This document shows, in pieces, positions 46,049 to 54,146 of a DNA stretch of 64,000 nt. Where the stretch lies: positions 124,001 to 188,000 of the forward strand of contig NZ_JBNAIK010000001.1 of NCBI RefSeq assembly GCF_052048155.1. The letters run 5' to 3'. The notes beneath the pieces are model-generated. The model was not told where the DNA came from. It saw only the letters and a program-made list of their open reading frames with translations, and made no database searches. The stretch's first letter is position 1. Every line of letters starts with the position of its first letter. The stretch is from HIMB114 sp052048155. Lineage in GTDB: Bacteria; Pseudomonadota; Alphaproteobacteria; Pelagibacterales; Pelagibacteraceae. A program made the translations under genes and the position numbers.

Positions 46049-46570
46049 CTAATCTTTGTCAAAAGTGTGAAAAATCGGCAAATTTTTAGGCAATTTTTTA
46101 TATTTTTTAATAGCATAAGCTACGCTAGGAAAAGCTAGATGTTTCCATGGTATCTCATCAAAACTAAAATATTTTGCCTCGAGAGTTTCAATGCCAGGTT
46201 TGTAAGTTTTATTTACGTGATCAGCCAAAAATACAAATTGAATTAAATTTTTTTTTCGAACAGTAAAAATAATGAATAATTTTTTTAATTTTATTCTAAT
46301 ATTTACTTCTTCTTTTGCTTCTCTAATTGCTCCTTCTTCCGGAGTTTCGCTTGCATCTAGATATCCAGATGGGAAAGTCCATTTTCCATAACTAGGCTCA
46401 ATTGCTCTTCTACATAATAAAATTTTTTTATTTTTAACAACTAAGGACCCAGCTACAATTTTAGGATTTTTATAATCAATAAAACCACACTTTTTACAAA
46501 CTTTTCTTTTTTTTTGCTCTAAATCAGTTTTTTTGTAAATATAAATATGACAACATTTATCTAATTTCAT
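46049..46570 (-). CDS. NUDIX hydrolase with N-terminal zinc ribbon
   Basis: This 173-aa protein has a cysteine-containing N-terminus (CKKCGFIDYKNPK) of the type seen in NudC-like proteins, then a complete Nudix box: GYLDASETPEEGAIREAKEE (about 69-88), i.e. Gx5Ex7REUxEE. It should cleave a nucleoside diphosphate linked to another moiety; the exact substrate is not evident. It overlaps the 3' end of ccmH by 14 bases, so it is carried in the ccm run. Confidence 0.85.
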   Translation of the reverse strand: MKLDKCCHIYIYKKTDLEQKKRKVCKKCGFIDYKNPKIVAGSLVVKNKKILLCRRAIEPSYGKWTFPSGYLDASETPEEGAIREAKEEVNIRIKLKKLFIIFTVRKKNLIQFVFLADHVNKTYKPGIETLEAKYFSFDEIPWKHLAFPSVAYAIKKYKKLPKNLPIFHTFDKD

Positions 46571-46910
46571 TTGATCTCCTAAAAATAAAGAAAATACCTA
46601 TTAAAAAGAAGAAGATGGGAGCTATCCAAAGAAATATAAATTTTTTAGAAAAATCAGGATTTAATATTATTTCTTCTCCATATTTTGATATCAAAAATTC
46701 ATAAATATCTTCATCAGTATTCTTTTCTTTTATCTTTTTTGCAATAAAGGTTTTTATATCTTTCGCAAAATCTGAATTAGACTCATAAACTGATTGTCCT
46801 TCGCACACAAGGCAGCGTAAATTTTTAGTAATTGAATTTGTTCTATCCTGAACCTCATTAGCATATGCAATACTAAACCAAGAAATAATAAAAACTAAAA
46901 AAAATTTCAT
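46557..46910 (-). CDS. ccmH: Cytochrome c maturation protein CcmH (CycL), short form
   Basis: This 117-aa protein has a signal peptide, the redox motif RCLVCEGQSV (CxxC near residue 33), and one C-terminal membrane helix (about 90-107). This is the short CcmH that keeps apocytochrome c cysteines reduced for heme attachment. The CcmI-like TPR domain fused in E. coli CcmH is absent. It overlaps ccmG by 4 bases. Confidence 0.93.
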   Translation of the reverse strand: MKFFLVFIISWFSIAYANEVQDRTNSITKNLRCLVCEGQSVYESNSDFAKDIKTFIAKKIKEKNTDEDIYEFLISKYGEEIILNPDFSKKFIFLWIAPIFFFLIGIFFIFRRSNEIR

Positions 46911-47425
46911 TTTAAATTTATAACCTTTTTAACAAAATTATTGTCAATTGGACCAATATGCTTTGCAATAATTTTAAAATTTTTATCAACTAAAAATGTT
47001 TCTGGAACTCCAAACGCACCAAGTTGAATTGATAAAGCGCCATCGCTATCAATTAAAACTTTTTCAAAAGGGTTTTGATACTTTTCAATAAATGCTTTGG
47101 CATTTTTTTGATTATCCTTGTAATTAATACCAATAATCTTAATTTTACTATTTTTTAATTGCATCAAAACAGGATGCTCAATTTTGCAAGGTGCACACCA
47201 GGATGCAAAAATGTTAACAACAAACTTTTCATTACTAACAATATTTGCAAGCGACAAAACTTTATTTTTGTACAATGTTTTAGATTGCAAATTTGGTATT
47301 TGACTACCAATCAAAACTTTTGGATTAAATTTTTTTTCTTTAAATAAAGAATAATAAAAAAAATAAAAAATAATTATTGAAGCTAATATTAAGCTTAATA
47401 TTTTAAATCCTTTTTTTAAATACAC
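46907..47425 (-). CDS. ccmG: Thiol:disulfide interchange protein CcmG/DsbE
   Basis: A membrane-anchored thioredoxin-fold protein of 172 aa: one N-terminal helix (residues 8-28), IGSQIPNLQSKTLY, the redox motif FASWCAPCKIEHPV (near 75) and GAFGVPETFLVDKN. It reduces CcmH and apocytochrome. Start is the GTG at 47423-47425 with GGAGG 8 bases upstream, inside the 3' end of ccmF (23-base overlap). Confidence 0.95.
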   Translation of the reverse strand: MYLKKGFKILSLILASIIIFYFFYYSLFKEKKFNPKVLIGSQIPNLQSKTLYKNKVLSLANIVSNEKFVVNIFASWCAPCKIEHPVLMQLKNSKIKIIGINYKDNQKNAKAFIEKYQNPFEKVLIDSDGALSIQLGAFGVPETFLVDKNFKIIAKHIGPIDNNFVKKVINLK

Positions 47426-49265
47426 TTAAAAAACCTCCAAAAATAATTAACAACAAGCCAAGCCAAATGCCATGAATTAAATAGTTATAATAGTATCTCG
47501 CGCCTAAAATTACACTTTGAGAATCTGGAAAATTAATAGCTAAATAATAATTAGAAAAAAAAGTTGGTTTTATACTTGTCTCAGAGGTAATTTGATTTGG
47601 TTGAAAATACTTTCTAACAGAGGGTTCTAAATTAAATACTTCTTTCCCACTTCTGATTTCAAATTTAGTTTTCATTTCTAAATAATTTTCTATTTTGCTA
47701 ATACTTTGATCAACAAATTTTAAAGATAAATTATCAAAACTTTTTGTTTCATTAATTTTTATTTCAAAGTCTTTTGTGTAAGAATAATAAGAGTTAAGAA
47801 AAATAGATAAGAAAAATATACCTACGCCCATATGTGACAAAAGCCTCGGCAAATAAAAAGGCTTAACTCTAATACTACCTTTATAAATTTCGCCCAAAAT
47901 CGAAAATATTAAGAATAATGATGAGGCTATCCCTAAAAATAAAATCAAATCATAGCTATTTGATAATACAATTATGATTATAGATAAAACCAAACATAAA
48001 ATAAAAATATAAATATAAATGTATAAAGCTTGTAGTTTGATTTTATTAGACCATTTTAACAATGGTCCGATGGACATAAGAACTAAAAATATAAAAACAA
48101 ATGGTGCGAGTATAGTGTTGTAATATACTGGTCCAACAGAGATTGTTTGATCAAAAATAGATAAAATTATCGGATAAATTGTACCTAACAAAACTACAAA
48201 AAGAAAAAACAACAAAAAAAGATTATTTAAATTCACAAAACTTTCTTTTGATAAAAAATAATTAGTAATTGGTTTATTTTTTTCTGAACAAAGAATGTGA
48301 ATTATTAAAGACGAAAGTGTAATTATAAATATTATCATCAATATAAAAACACCACGATCTGGATCGTTAGCAAATGCATGTACTGAATTGAGCACTCCTG
48401 ACCTCACTAGAAACGTACCTAATAAACTCAAAGAAAAAGTAATTATGGCCAATAAACTTGTCCAACTTTTCATTTGATTCTTTAGTTTTAAAACTAGCAT
48501 AGAATGAATTAGTGCTGTGCCCGCTAACCATGGCATTAAAGATGCATTTTCAACAGGATCCCAAAACCAATATCCACCCCAACCAAGTTCATAATATGCC
48601 CATACTGATCCTAAAGTAATTCCAATAGTTAAAAATACCCACGCTATCATTACCCATGGCCAGCTAATAATTGCCCAATTTGAATTTAAATTTTTATTTA
48701 CTAAACCAGATAAAACCAAACTAAGAGTTAAAGAGAAACCAACATAGCCTAAATACAAAAATGGAGGATGAATTACTAATAAAGGGTCTTGAAGTATAGG
48801 GTTTAAACCCAATCCTTCTATGGGTCTAGGAATAATCATGTCAAAAGGATTGGATGTGGTAATTAAAAAAATTAAAAAAATTAAAAATAAATTATTTTGA
48901 AAAAAAATTACCCATGATTTGAATTTCTCACTTTCTGCTTTGTTAAAAAAAATAGAAAATAAAGAACCGTAAACAGCAATAATAACTATAAAAAGCAATA
49001 AACTTCCTTCGTGATTTCCCCAGGTCCCAGCTATTTTATAAAAGATTGGCTTTAATGTATGTGAATTTTCATAAACTGCTGCAATACTAAAATTTGATGA
49101 GTAAAAAAAATAAATTAGCAAGAGAAAAGTAAAAATAATTAAAATTGAAGAAAAATTAAATAATCTAATTGATAAATTAAATTTTTTTTGAAAAAAAAAT
49201 AAATTGCTTAAAAAAGAGAAAAAAATACTTAATATTAATACTCCATTAGCAAAATTACTTGCCAT
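47403..49265 (-). CDS. ccmF: Heme lyase CcmF
   Basis: This is a large integral membrane protein with about 14 helices. The WWD domain contains WGGYWFWDPVENASLMPWL (about residue 240), the PRPIEGLGLNP and DPLLVIHPPFLYLGY segments precede it, and SGVLNSVHAFANDP follows. It attaches heme to apocytochrome c with CcmH/CcmG. I use the ATG at 49263-49265 (620 aa, 11-base overlap with ccmE); a GTG at 49283 is an in-frame alternative. Confidence 0.96.
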   Translation of the reverse strand: MASNFANGVLILSIFFSFLSNLFFFQKKFNLSIRLFNFSSILIIFTFLLLIYFFYSSNFSIAAVYENSHTLKPIFYKIAGTWGNHEGSLLLFIVIIAVYGSLFSIFFNKAESEKFKSWVIFFQNNLFLIFLIFLITTSNPFDMIIPRPIEGLGLNPILQDPLLVIHPPFLYLGYVGFSLTLSLVLSGLVNKNLNSNWAIISWPWVMIAWVFLTIGITLGSVWAYYELGWGGYWFWDPVENASLMPWLAGTALIHSMLVLKLKNQMKSWTSLLAIITFSLSLLGTFLVRSGVLNSVHAFANDPDRGVFILMIIFIITLSSLIIHILCSEKNKPITNYFLSKESFVNLNNLFLLFFLFVVLLGTIYPIILSIFDQTISVGPVYYNTILAPFVFIFLVLMSIGPLLKWSNKIKLQALYIYIYIFILCLVLSIIIIVLSNSYDLILFLGIASSLFLIFSILGEIYKGSIRVKPFYLPRLLSHMGVGIFFLSIFLNSYYSYTKDFEIKINETKSFDNLSLKFVDQSISKIENYLEMKTKFEIRSGKEVFNLEPSVRKYFQPNQITSETSIKPTFFSNYYLAINFPDSQSVILGARYYYNYLIHGIWLGLLLIIFGGFLSVFKKRI

Positions 49266-49698
49266 AATTTTTGTTCCAATCACCAGATTTTTTTAATGCA
49301 TCGGCAACTTCTTTCGGCATATAATTTTCATCATGCTTAGCTAATATTTTTGATGCCATTAAGCTATTTCTTGTGCTTAATTTTCCTTCAACAACTGCAC
49401 CCTGACCCTCTTCAAATAGATTGGGTTTGATACCTATATAATTTACTGAAATATCATTTTTAAAATCTGTGATAATAAAAGAATACTTGTTACCTTCTTT
49501 AATTAAAGAACCCTTTTTTACCATTCCACCTATACGAATTAATCCATTTGGTAACTCTGTGGAAATATATAACTCGCTTGGAGAAAAAAAATAAACTGTA
49601 TTTTTTGATAATGACTCATAAATAAATTTACCAATTATTATGAAGGCAATGGCTGATACTAAGAAAAAACTTAATCTTTGTTTTGTTTTATTGTTCAT
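49255..49698 (-). CDS. ccmE: Heme chaperone CcmE
   Basis: This 147-aa periplasmic protein is anchored by one N-terminal helix. The family segments YFFSPSELY, IRIGGMVKKGSL, VNYIGIKPNLFEEGQG and the heme-binding His in LAKHDENYMPKEV (near 122) are all present. It carries heme from CcmC to CcmF. It begins one base inside ccmC, leaving no room for ccmD. Confidence 0.96.
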   Translation of the reverse strand: MNNKTKQRLSFFLVSAIAFIIIGKFIYESLSKNTVYFFSPSELYISTELPNGLIRIGGMVKKGSLIKEGNKYSFIITDFKNDISVNYIGIKPNLFEEGQGAVVEGKLSTRNSLMASKILAKHDENYMPKEVADALKKSGDWNKNYGK

Positions 49699-50399
49699 TA
49701 TCTTTTTGAATGAATTCTAAGATTTAAACTTTCAAGTTTAAATCTAATTAAAAAAACAATTACTGAGAACGCGAGAAAAGACAAAAACATGACTATAAGA
49801 GGAGTAAGCATTGATGAATGAATTGTAGAACTTTCTGTAAGTTTAATTGTTGCAGGCTGATGCAGAGTATTCCACCAATCTACAGAAAATTTAATAATTG
49901 GTAGATTAGCCAAACCAATTAATGCAATAATAGATGATAATTTTTCTGCTAAATGAAAATTTGTAATTATTTTCCAAGAAAGAATATATGCAATATAAAA
50001 TATTACTAAAATAAGCATTGAAGTTAATCTTGCGTCCCATGTCCAAAAAGTGCCCCAAGTCGGCTGGCCCCAAATTGATCCGGTAAAAAGTGATATTAAT
50101 GAAAAAGTAAAACCAATAGGCGCAATACTTTTTGTTATTATTGTAAAAACTCTATTTTTAAAAATTAATGCAATAAAACTGCAAACACACATCACTGCAT
50201 AAATTTGTAAAGCCAACCAAGATGCTGGCACATGGACATACATGATCCTTACCGTATCTCCTTGCAAATAATCTGCAGGAGATAAAAAGAGGGATAGTAT
50301 CAAACCAAATATTACTAGAGTGAGAAAAAAAATTTTTACCCAAAAAAGATAATGGTCATGAAAGCTTTTAAAGTTTTTGGTGTTTAAATATTTAAACAT
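49698..50399 (-). CDS. ccmC: Heme exporter/handler CcmC
   Basis: This is a 233-aa, six-helix membrane protein. The tryptophan-rich motif WGQPTWGTFWTWDARLTS (about residue 123), plus the HVPASWLAL and KFSVDWWNTLHQPATI segments, places heme onto CcmE. It leads ccmC-E-F-G-H. CcmA and CcmB, which power CcmE release, are not encoded nearby. The 158-base gap upstream contains a strong hairpin (50446-50488). Confidence 0.96.
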   Translation of the reverse strand: MFKYLNTKNFKSFHDHYLFWVKIFFLTLVIFGLILSLFLSPADYLQGDTVRIMYVHVPASWLALQIYAVMCVCSFIALIFKNRVFTIITKSIAPIGFTFSLISLFTGSIWGQPTWGTFWTWDARLTSMLILVIFYIAYILSWKIITNFHLAEKLSSIIALIGLANLPIIKFSVDWWNTLHQPATIKLTESSTIHSSMLTPLIVMFLSFLAFSVIVFLIRFKLESLNLRIHSKR

Positions 50400-50445
50400 T
50401 TCGCAAAAACTAAAGAAAATAATTTATTTTGGTATGTGTTAGTCT

Positions 50446-50488
50446 GTCCAGTTTGAAGAGGGAGAATGGGAAAAACTTCAAACTGGAC
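50446..50488. ncRNA. Perfect 13-bp hairpin with a purine-rich 17-nt loop
   Basis: GTCCAGTTTGAAG (50446-50458) is exactly complementary to CTTCAAACTGGAC (50476-50488), with loop AGGGAGAATGGGAAAAA on the plus strand. The stem has neither a T-run after it on the plus strand nor on the minus strand, so it is not an ordinary terminator. On the plus strand the loop shows an SD-like GGGAG and an ATG; on the minus strand it is a C/T-rich loop 42 bases upstream of ccmC and downstream of hspQ. Function unknown. Confidence 0.55.
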
Positions 50489-50510
50489 TATGAATATTGA
50501 TTTAGATTAG
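50466..50510 (+). CDS. Possible 14-aa small ORF starting in the hairpin loop
   Basis: The ATG at 50466-50468 opens MGKTSNWTMNIDLD, then TAG. A GGGAG lies only one base before the ATG, closer than ideal, so efficient initiation is doubtful. The 3' arm of the hairpin encodes residues 4-8. It is listed because SD, ATG and stem coincide so exactly; it may also be chance or a by-product of a structural RNA. Confidence 0.2.
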   Translation: MGKTSNWTMNIDLD

Positions 50511-50557
50511 GAAAATGTCTGATTGCTGAAGAAAAAGTGTTTTATTTTAGGCGAATA

Positions 50558-50890
50558 TTAATTTGTGGATCTAAGATACAGACCGTCTTTTCCTTGTCCA
50601 TTAAAGATCTCTTTCACCAATGGATGGCCAACTGGCTCGTTTCTATCGTCTAAGACTAAATTTTGTTCAGATACGTAAGCTTCATAAGTGATTTCATCAT
50701 TTTCTGCCAAGATATGGTAGAATGGCTGATCCTTTCTTGGTCTCACATCTTTTGGTATAGATTGATACCATTCTTCTGAATTATTAAACTCAAAGTCTAC
50801 ATCGTAGATAATGCCTCTAAATTCAAACAAGCGGTGTCTTACAACTTCTCCAATAGAAAATTTTGCTTTTTGAGGAATTTTATTTTTCAT
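50558..50890 (-). CDS. hspQ: HspQ-type hemimethylated DNA-binding/heat shock protein
   Basis: This 110-aa protein is a single HspQ/YccV domain: KFSIGEVVRHRLFEFRGII, EWYQSIPKDVRPRKDQPFYH, YEAYVSEQNL and the C-terminal HPLVKEIF. In enterobacteria HspQ adapts substrates to Lon protease and was first named as a hemimethylated DNA-binding protein. Pairing with a DUF3108 gene upstream is common in Alphaproteobacteria. Confidence 0.92.
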   Translation of the reverse strand: MKNKIPQKAKFSIGEVVRHRLFEFRGIIYDVDFEFNNSEEWYQSIPKDVRPRKDQPFYHILAENDEITYEAYVSEQNLVLDDRNEPVGHPLVKEIFNGQGKDGLYLRSTN

Positions 50891-50924
50891 TAGTATTTAA
50901 TAGTTAATTATCATTACTCATAAA

Positions 50925-51653
50925 TCAAGGGTTTAAAACTGTTGATAAATACATTTTCACGGGAATAATTTTTGATTTTGCCTCAAAGTAGGTTGGCAAT
51001 ACATTATTTTTAAATTTTGAAAAATAAATATCTAAATACCTTGAATTCAATTTTTTTTCTCTTTTTAATTTATGTCCTGAGATTGCTTTATAATTTAGTC
51101 TACAAACAAAAATAATTTTATATTCTTTTTTATTAAATTTAATTTTTGATTTATTTTTTTCTTTAGGTGTTAAAAATATTTCGTACACATCATCGCCATC
51201 ATATATTCTATTTTTAAAATTACATTTAGCATCTATTTTATTACTATAAAGAATTTCACTTACAGCTGTTAATGGATCTAATACATTTCTTAAATCTATT
51301 TTTTTTATTGATTTGTAATTTTTACCTTTATTAAGATTAATATTACTCAGGTCAATATCACCATTTTTAACTTTAAATTGGTAAATTTTTTCTTTATTTT
51401 TTTTTTTTAAATTAAAATAATATTCTAAATTGTTTTTATCATATGTTGTCTGAATTATATTTTCAAAACTAAAAAAGTGACCGGCTAGACCTTTGCTATG
51501 AATTATAGAATAAATCTTTCCATCCTTTATATTTAACTTTAAATTTAAGAAATTTAAATTTAAACCATAAGCCTCGTAATTATATTCTCTTGAAATACAC
51601 TGCGAAGTCTGAAAACATAGAACAATAAATAATAATAAAATTTTTTTACACAT
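50925..51653 (-). CDS. DUF3108-family periplasmic protein
   Basis: This 242-aa protein has an N-terminal signal (MCKKILLLFIVLCFQTSQC) and then EYNYEAYGLNLNFLNLKLNI, followed by YDKNNLEYYF and DPLTAVSEILYS, characteristic of DUF3108. The function of this family is not established. The start codon overlaps that of the divergent yciB gene by two bases, so both promoters and RBSs lie inside the opposite gene, unless a start further in is used. Confidence 0.8.
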   Translation of the reverse strand: MCKKILLLFIVLCFQTSQCISREYNYEAYGLNLNFLNLKLNIKDGKIYSIIHSKGLAGHFFSFENIIQTTYDKNNLEYYFNLKKKNKEKIYQFKVKNGDIDLSNINLNKGKNYKSIKKIDLRNVLDPLTAVSEILYSNKIDAKCNFKNRIYDGDDVYEIFLTPKEKNKSKIKFNKKEYKIIFVCRLNYKAISGHKLKREKKLNSRYLDIYFSKFKNNVLPTYFEAKSKIIPVKMYLSTVLNP

Positions 51654-52197
51654 GAATAAATCAACCTTAAAGTTTATAGCAGACTTTGGTCCGTTATTAA
51701 TTTTTTTTATTTATTACAAAAAATTTGGGATGACTGAGGCAATACTGCCACTAATAATAGCTACAATAGTAGCAACTGGAATATTGTATTTTGTCGAAAA
51801 AAAAATTCCTAAAGTTCCAATTATCAGTGCAGTGATAGTCTCCTTGTTTGGTGGATTAACTCTGTATTTTGATAATAAAATATTTTTTTATATGAAGCCA
51901 ACAATTGTGAATTTACTTTTTGCATCTGTTTTATTTTGTGGAAGCTTTTTTCTTAAAAAAAATTTACTAAAATCTTTATTGGAAAGTTCTATCCAGCTTG
52001 AAGAAAGGGGCTGGGAGTTGCTAAATAAAAGATGGATGATTTTCTTTATTTTTTTAGCTTTCCTAAATGAGATTGTTTGGAGAACCCAAACAGAGGACTT
52101 TTGGGTTAAATTTAAAGTATTTGGTATAATTCCAATCACGTTTATATTTATGATATTTCAAATCAATCTAATTAAAAAATATAAAGTAAATGTTTAA
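51652..52197 (+). CDS. yciB: Septation protein YciB / inner-membrane protein IspZ family
   Basis: This is a 181-aa protein with five to six membrane helices. The start STLKFIADFGPLLIFFIYY, the internal KPTIVNLLFASVLFCGSF and AFLNEIVWRTQTEDFWVKFKVF are the family's best conserved parts. YciB links to cell envelope elongation and septation in E. coli and Shigella. It overlaps the DUF2794 gene by 8 bases. Confidence 0.93.
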   Translation: MNKSTLKFIADFGPLLIFFIYYKKFGMTEAILPLIIATIVATGILYFVEKKIPKVPIISAVIVSLFGGLTLYFDNKIFFYMKPTIVNLLFASVLFCGSFFLKKNLLKSLLESSIQLEERGWELLNKRWMIFFIFLAFLNEIVWRTQTEDFWVKFKVFGIIPITFIFMIFQINLIKKYKVNV

Positions 52198-52519
52198 ATT
52201 AATAAAAAACAAAAATTTTAAAGAAGAAATTTTTTTTAACAAAAAAGAATTAGGAGAAATTTTAAATATATATGGAGCCATGGTCTCAAAAGGGGAATGG
52301 AAAGATTATGCAATTTTTATAAATAAAAACATTGTAGGTTTTGATATTTATAGAAAAGCAACTGAGAAACCTTTGTTCCAAATTATAAAAAGTTTAAAAA
52401 GTAAAGTTGGACAAAAATATCAATTAAAAGATCAGTATGGCAAAGTTATTAAATATTCTGATGAAATTAAGAATATCATCTCAGTTTTGTACAAAAGAAA
52501 TATTCGCTTAATTAAGTGA
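52190..52519 (+). CDS. DUF2794 family protein
   Basis: This is a 109-aa cytosolic protein with the DUF2794 pattern: FFNKKELGEILNIYGAMVSK, GEWKDYAI, then FDIYRKATEKPLFQI. The family is restricted mainly to Alphaproteobacteria and has no known function. The gene overlaps yciB (8 bases) and the DUF2256 gene (GTGA, 4 bases). Confidence 0.85.
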   Translation: MFKLIKNKNFKEEIFFNKKELGEILNIYGAMVSKGEWKDYAIFINKNIVGFDIYRKATEKPLFQIIKSLKSKVGQKYQLKDQYGKVIKYSDEIKNIISVLYKRNIRLIK

Positions 52520-52650
52520 AAAAGAAAGAACACCTTCCAGAAAAAATTTGTAAAACTTGCAACCGAGCTTTTACTTGGAGAAAAAAATGGGAAAAAAACT
52601 GGGTGAACGTTAAGTATTGTTCAAAAAAATGCTCAAATAAAAAACCCTAG
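52516..52650 (+). CDS. DUF2256 zinc-ribbon microprotein (44 aa)
   Basis: Read directly from the sequence: a GTG start at 52516-52518 overlaps the DUF2794 stop as GTGA, and the frame runs 44 codons to TAG. The product contains LPEKICKTCNRAFTWRKKWE near the N-terminus and YCSKKC near the C-terminus. Two CxxC/CxxxC pairs form a zinc ribbon, and the RKKWExxWxxVxYCS core matches DUF2256, a small protein family of unknown function. It is easily missed because it is short and starts with GTG; the last codon lies in the following terminator stem. Confidence 0.9.
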   Translation: MKKKEHLPEKICKTCNRAFTWRKKWEKNWVNVKYCSKKCSNKKP

Positions 52651-52679
52651 TCTAACATTATTATTAGAACTAGGGTTTT
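52641..52679. terminator. Bidirectional terminator between DUF2256 and Bax-inhibitor genes
   Basis: AAAACCCTAGT (52641-52651) pairs with ACTAGGGTTTT (52669-52679); an inner CTAA/TTAG continues the stem after a one-base bulge. Each end has a T-run in its own direction. It serves the plus-strand yciB-DUF2794-DUF2256 run and the minus-strand gene at 52687. The DUF2256 stop codon is within the stem. Confidence 0.8.
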
Positions 52680-52686
52680 TAAAAAC

Positions 52687-53445
52687 TTATCTTCTTTGAC
52701 CAAAAAGTCTTAACAACATTATAAATAAATTAATGAAATCTAGATATAATGTTAAGGCGCCCATAACAGCTTTTTTTGATGAAACTTCTGTACTATCACT
52801 CTCAAAATACATATTTTTAATTTTTTGAGTGTCATATGCTGTCAAGCCTACAAAAATTAAAACACCTAAAACCGAAACAACAAAGTAAACAGCTGATGAT
52901 TTTAAAAAAATATTTACTAATGAAGCAATTAATATTCCTATTAATCCCATTAATAAAAACGAGCCCCAACCAGTTAAATCTTTTTTAGTTGTGTAACCGT
53001 ACAAACTCATAGCTCCAAAAGTACCTGCTGTAATAAAAAACACTCTTGAGATACTAGCGCCAGTGTATTGCAAAAATATTGATGATAAAGACGCTCCCAT
53101 TAAAGCTGCAAAAATCCAAAAAACTGTTTGAGCTCTTTGTGCACTCATTTTGTTAATTCCAAAACTCATGTAAAAAACAATGCCCAATGGCGCAAGTGCT
53201 ATAACCCACATTAAAGCTGATGAGTAAATTGCATTTCCTAAAGACGTTAGTCCTACAATGTTACCGGCTTGATCAGTCACTACAGAAAACTTAAATAAAC
53301 CTAGTGCAACAAAACCAGTTAACAACACACCAGATGCCATAAAGTTATAAACTTTTAGCATGTAACTTCTTAGACCTTCATGAACACTATCATTTGCAAC
53401 CGTTGCAGATGATTGAACTCTGGCCATTCTATCTTTTAAATTCAT
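52687..53445 (-). CDS. Bax inhibitor-1 / YccA family membrane protein
   Basis: This is a 252-aa protein with seven membrane helices. The N-terminus RSYMLKVYNFMASGVLLTG, the middle AQTVFWIFAALMGASLSSIF and the C-terminal YDTQKIKNM, then LTLYLDFINLFIMLLRLFG are the family hallmarks. In E. coli YccA interacts with FtsH; YbhL-type members may leak calcium. A clear SD (AAGGAG) precedes the ATG. Monocistronic, between a terminator and a probable promoter. Confidence 0.95.
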   Translation of the reverse strand: MNLKDRMARVQSSATVANDSVHEGLRSYMLKVYNFMASGVLLTGFVALGLFKFSVVTDQAGNIVGLTSLGNAIYSSALMWVIALAPLGIVFYMSFGINKMSAQRAQTVFWIFAALMGASLSSIFLQYTGASISRVFFITAGTFGAMSLYGYTTKKDLTGWGSFLLMGLIGILIASLVNIFLKSSAVYFVVSVLGVLIFVGLTAYDTQKIKNMYFESDSTEVSSKKAVMGALTLYLDFINLFIMLLRLFGQRR

Positions 53446-53474
53446 AATCTCCTTTTAATTTTATTTATAAATTT

Positions 53475-53503
53475 AACATATATATGAGAAAATTTTGTGA
53501 CAA
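53475..53503 (-). promoter_or_regulatory. Candidate promoter of the Bax-inhibitor-1 gene
   Basis: On the minus strand TTGTCA (53503-53498) and TATGTT (53480-53475) are 17 bases apart in the 79-base gap after terC. A second -35-like TTGACA lies at 53517-53512. Consensus fit is moderate. Confidence 0.4.
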
Positions 53504-53524
53504 TTTCAAGGTGTCAAAAACCCC

Positions 53525-54100
53525 TTAAATCAATGTTTTTAAGTCAGAGTAAATTAAATCTATTGCAACATATAAAATGGCAATCAAACCAAGCCAAGCA
53601 ATCCAAGCATACTTATTTATTAGTTTCGAAACTGCATTTGCCATTGTTGCCATAAGGATAATAGATAACACTAAACCAAATATTAAAAGATCATAATGAT
53701 GTTTGGCGGCACCAGCTACGCCAAGAACATTATCTAGACTTAAACTAACATCTGCCAAAGCAATTGTACCAATTGCACTTATTAAAGATTTGTTTTTTGG
53801 GTTTATGTTAACTTCTTTTTTTTCTTCTTTCTGAATTACATCTTTATATAGCTTATAGACAACCCACAATAAAACTAATCCTCCGACTAATTTTAGTCCA
53901 CTTATTTGTAAAAGATACGCAGTTAATAATGTAAAAATTATTCTTAAAACAACAGCAGCAGTAATACCCCAAAAAAATATTTTTTTTCTAATATTTGCAT
54001 CAAATTTAGATGCGAGCATACCAATTATAATAGCGTTATCTGCAGCCAAAACTAAATCTATAAGAATTATTTGAATTAAAATGGCAATTTGTTCAGACAT
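53525..54100 (-). CDS. TerC/YjbE-family membrane protein (metal ion exporter-like)
   Basis: This 191-aa protein has six to seven helices and the two acidic TerC signatures, DLVLAADNAIIIGML (helix 1) and DVSLSLDNVLGVAGAA (near 115). Members in the YjbE group have been linked to manganese export and metalation of secreted proteins. No metal-sensing element was seen upstream. It is divergent from the aldo/keto reductase gene, with a 46-base gap. Confidence 0.9.
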   Translation of the reverse strand: MSEQIAILIQIILIDLVLAADNAIIIGMLASKFDANIRKKIFFWGITAAVVLRIIFTLLTAYLLQISGLKLVGGLVLLWVVYKLYKDVIQKEEKKEVNINPKNKSLISAIGTIALADVSLSLDNVLGVAGAAKHHYDLLIFGLVLSIILMATMANAVSKLINKYAWIAWLGLIAILYVAIDLIYSDLKTLI

Positions 54101-54146
54101 TAGAATTTTTATTTATAATTGTTTGATCATGGGGTAAACATTTTTA

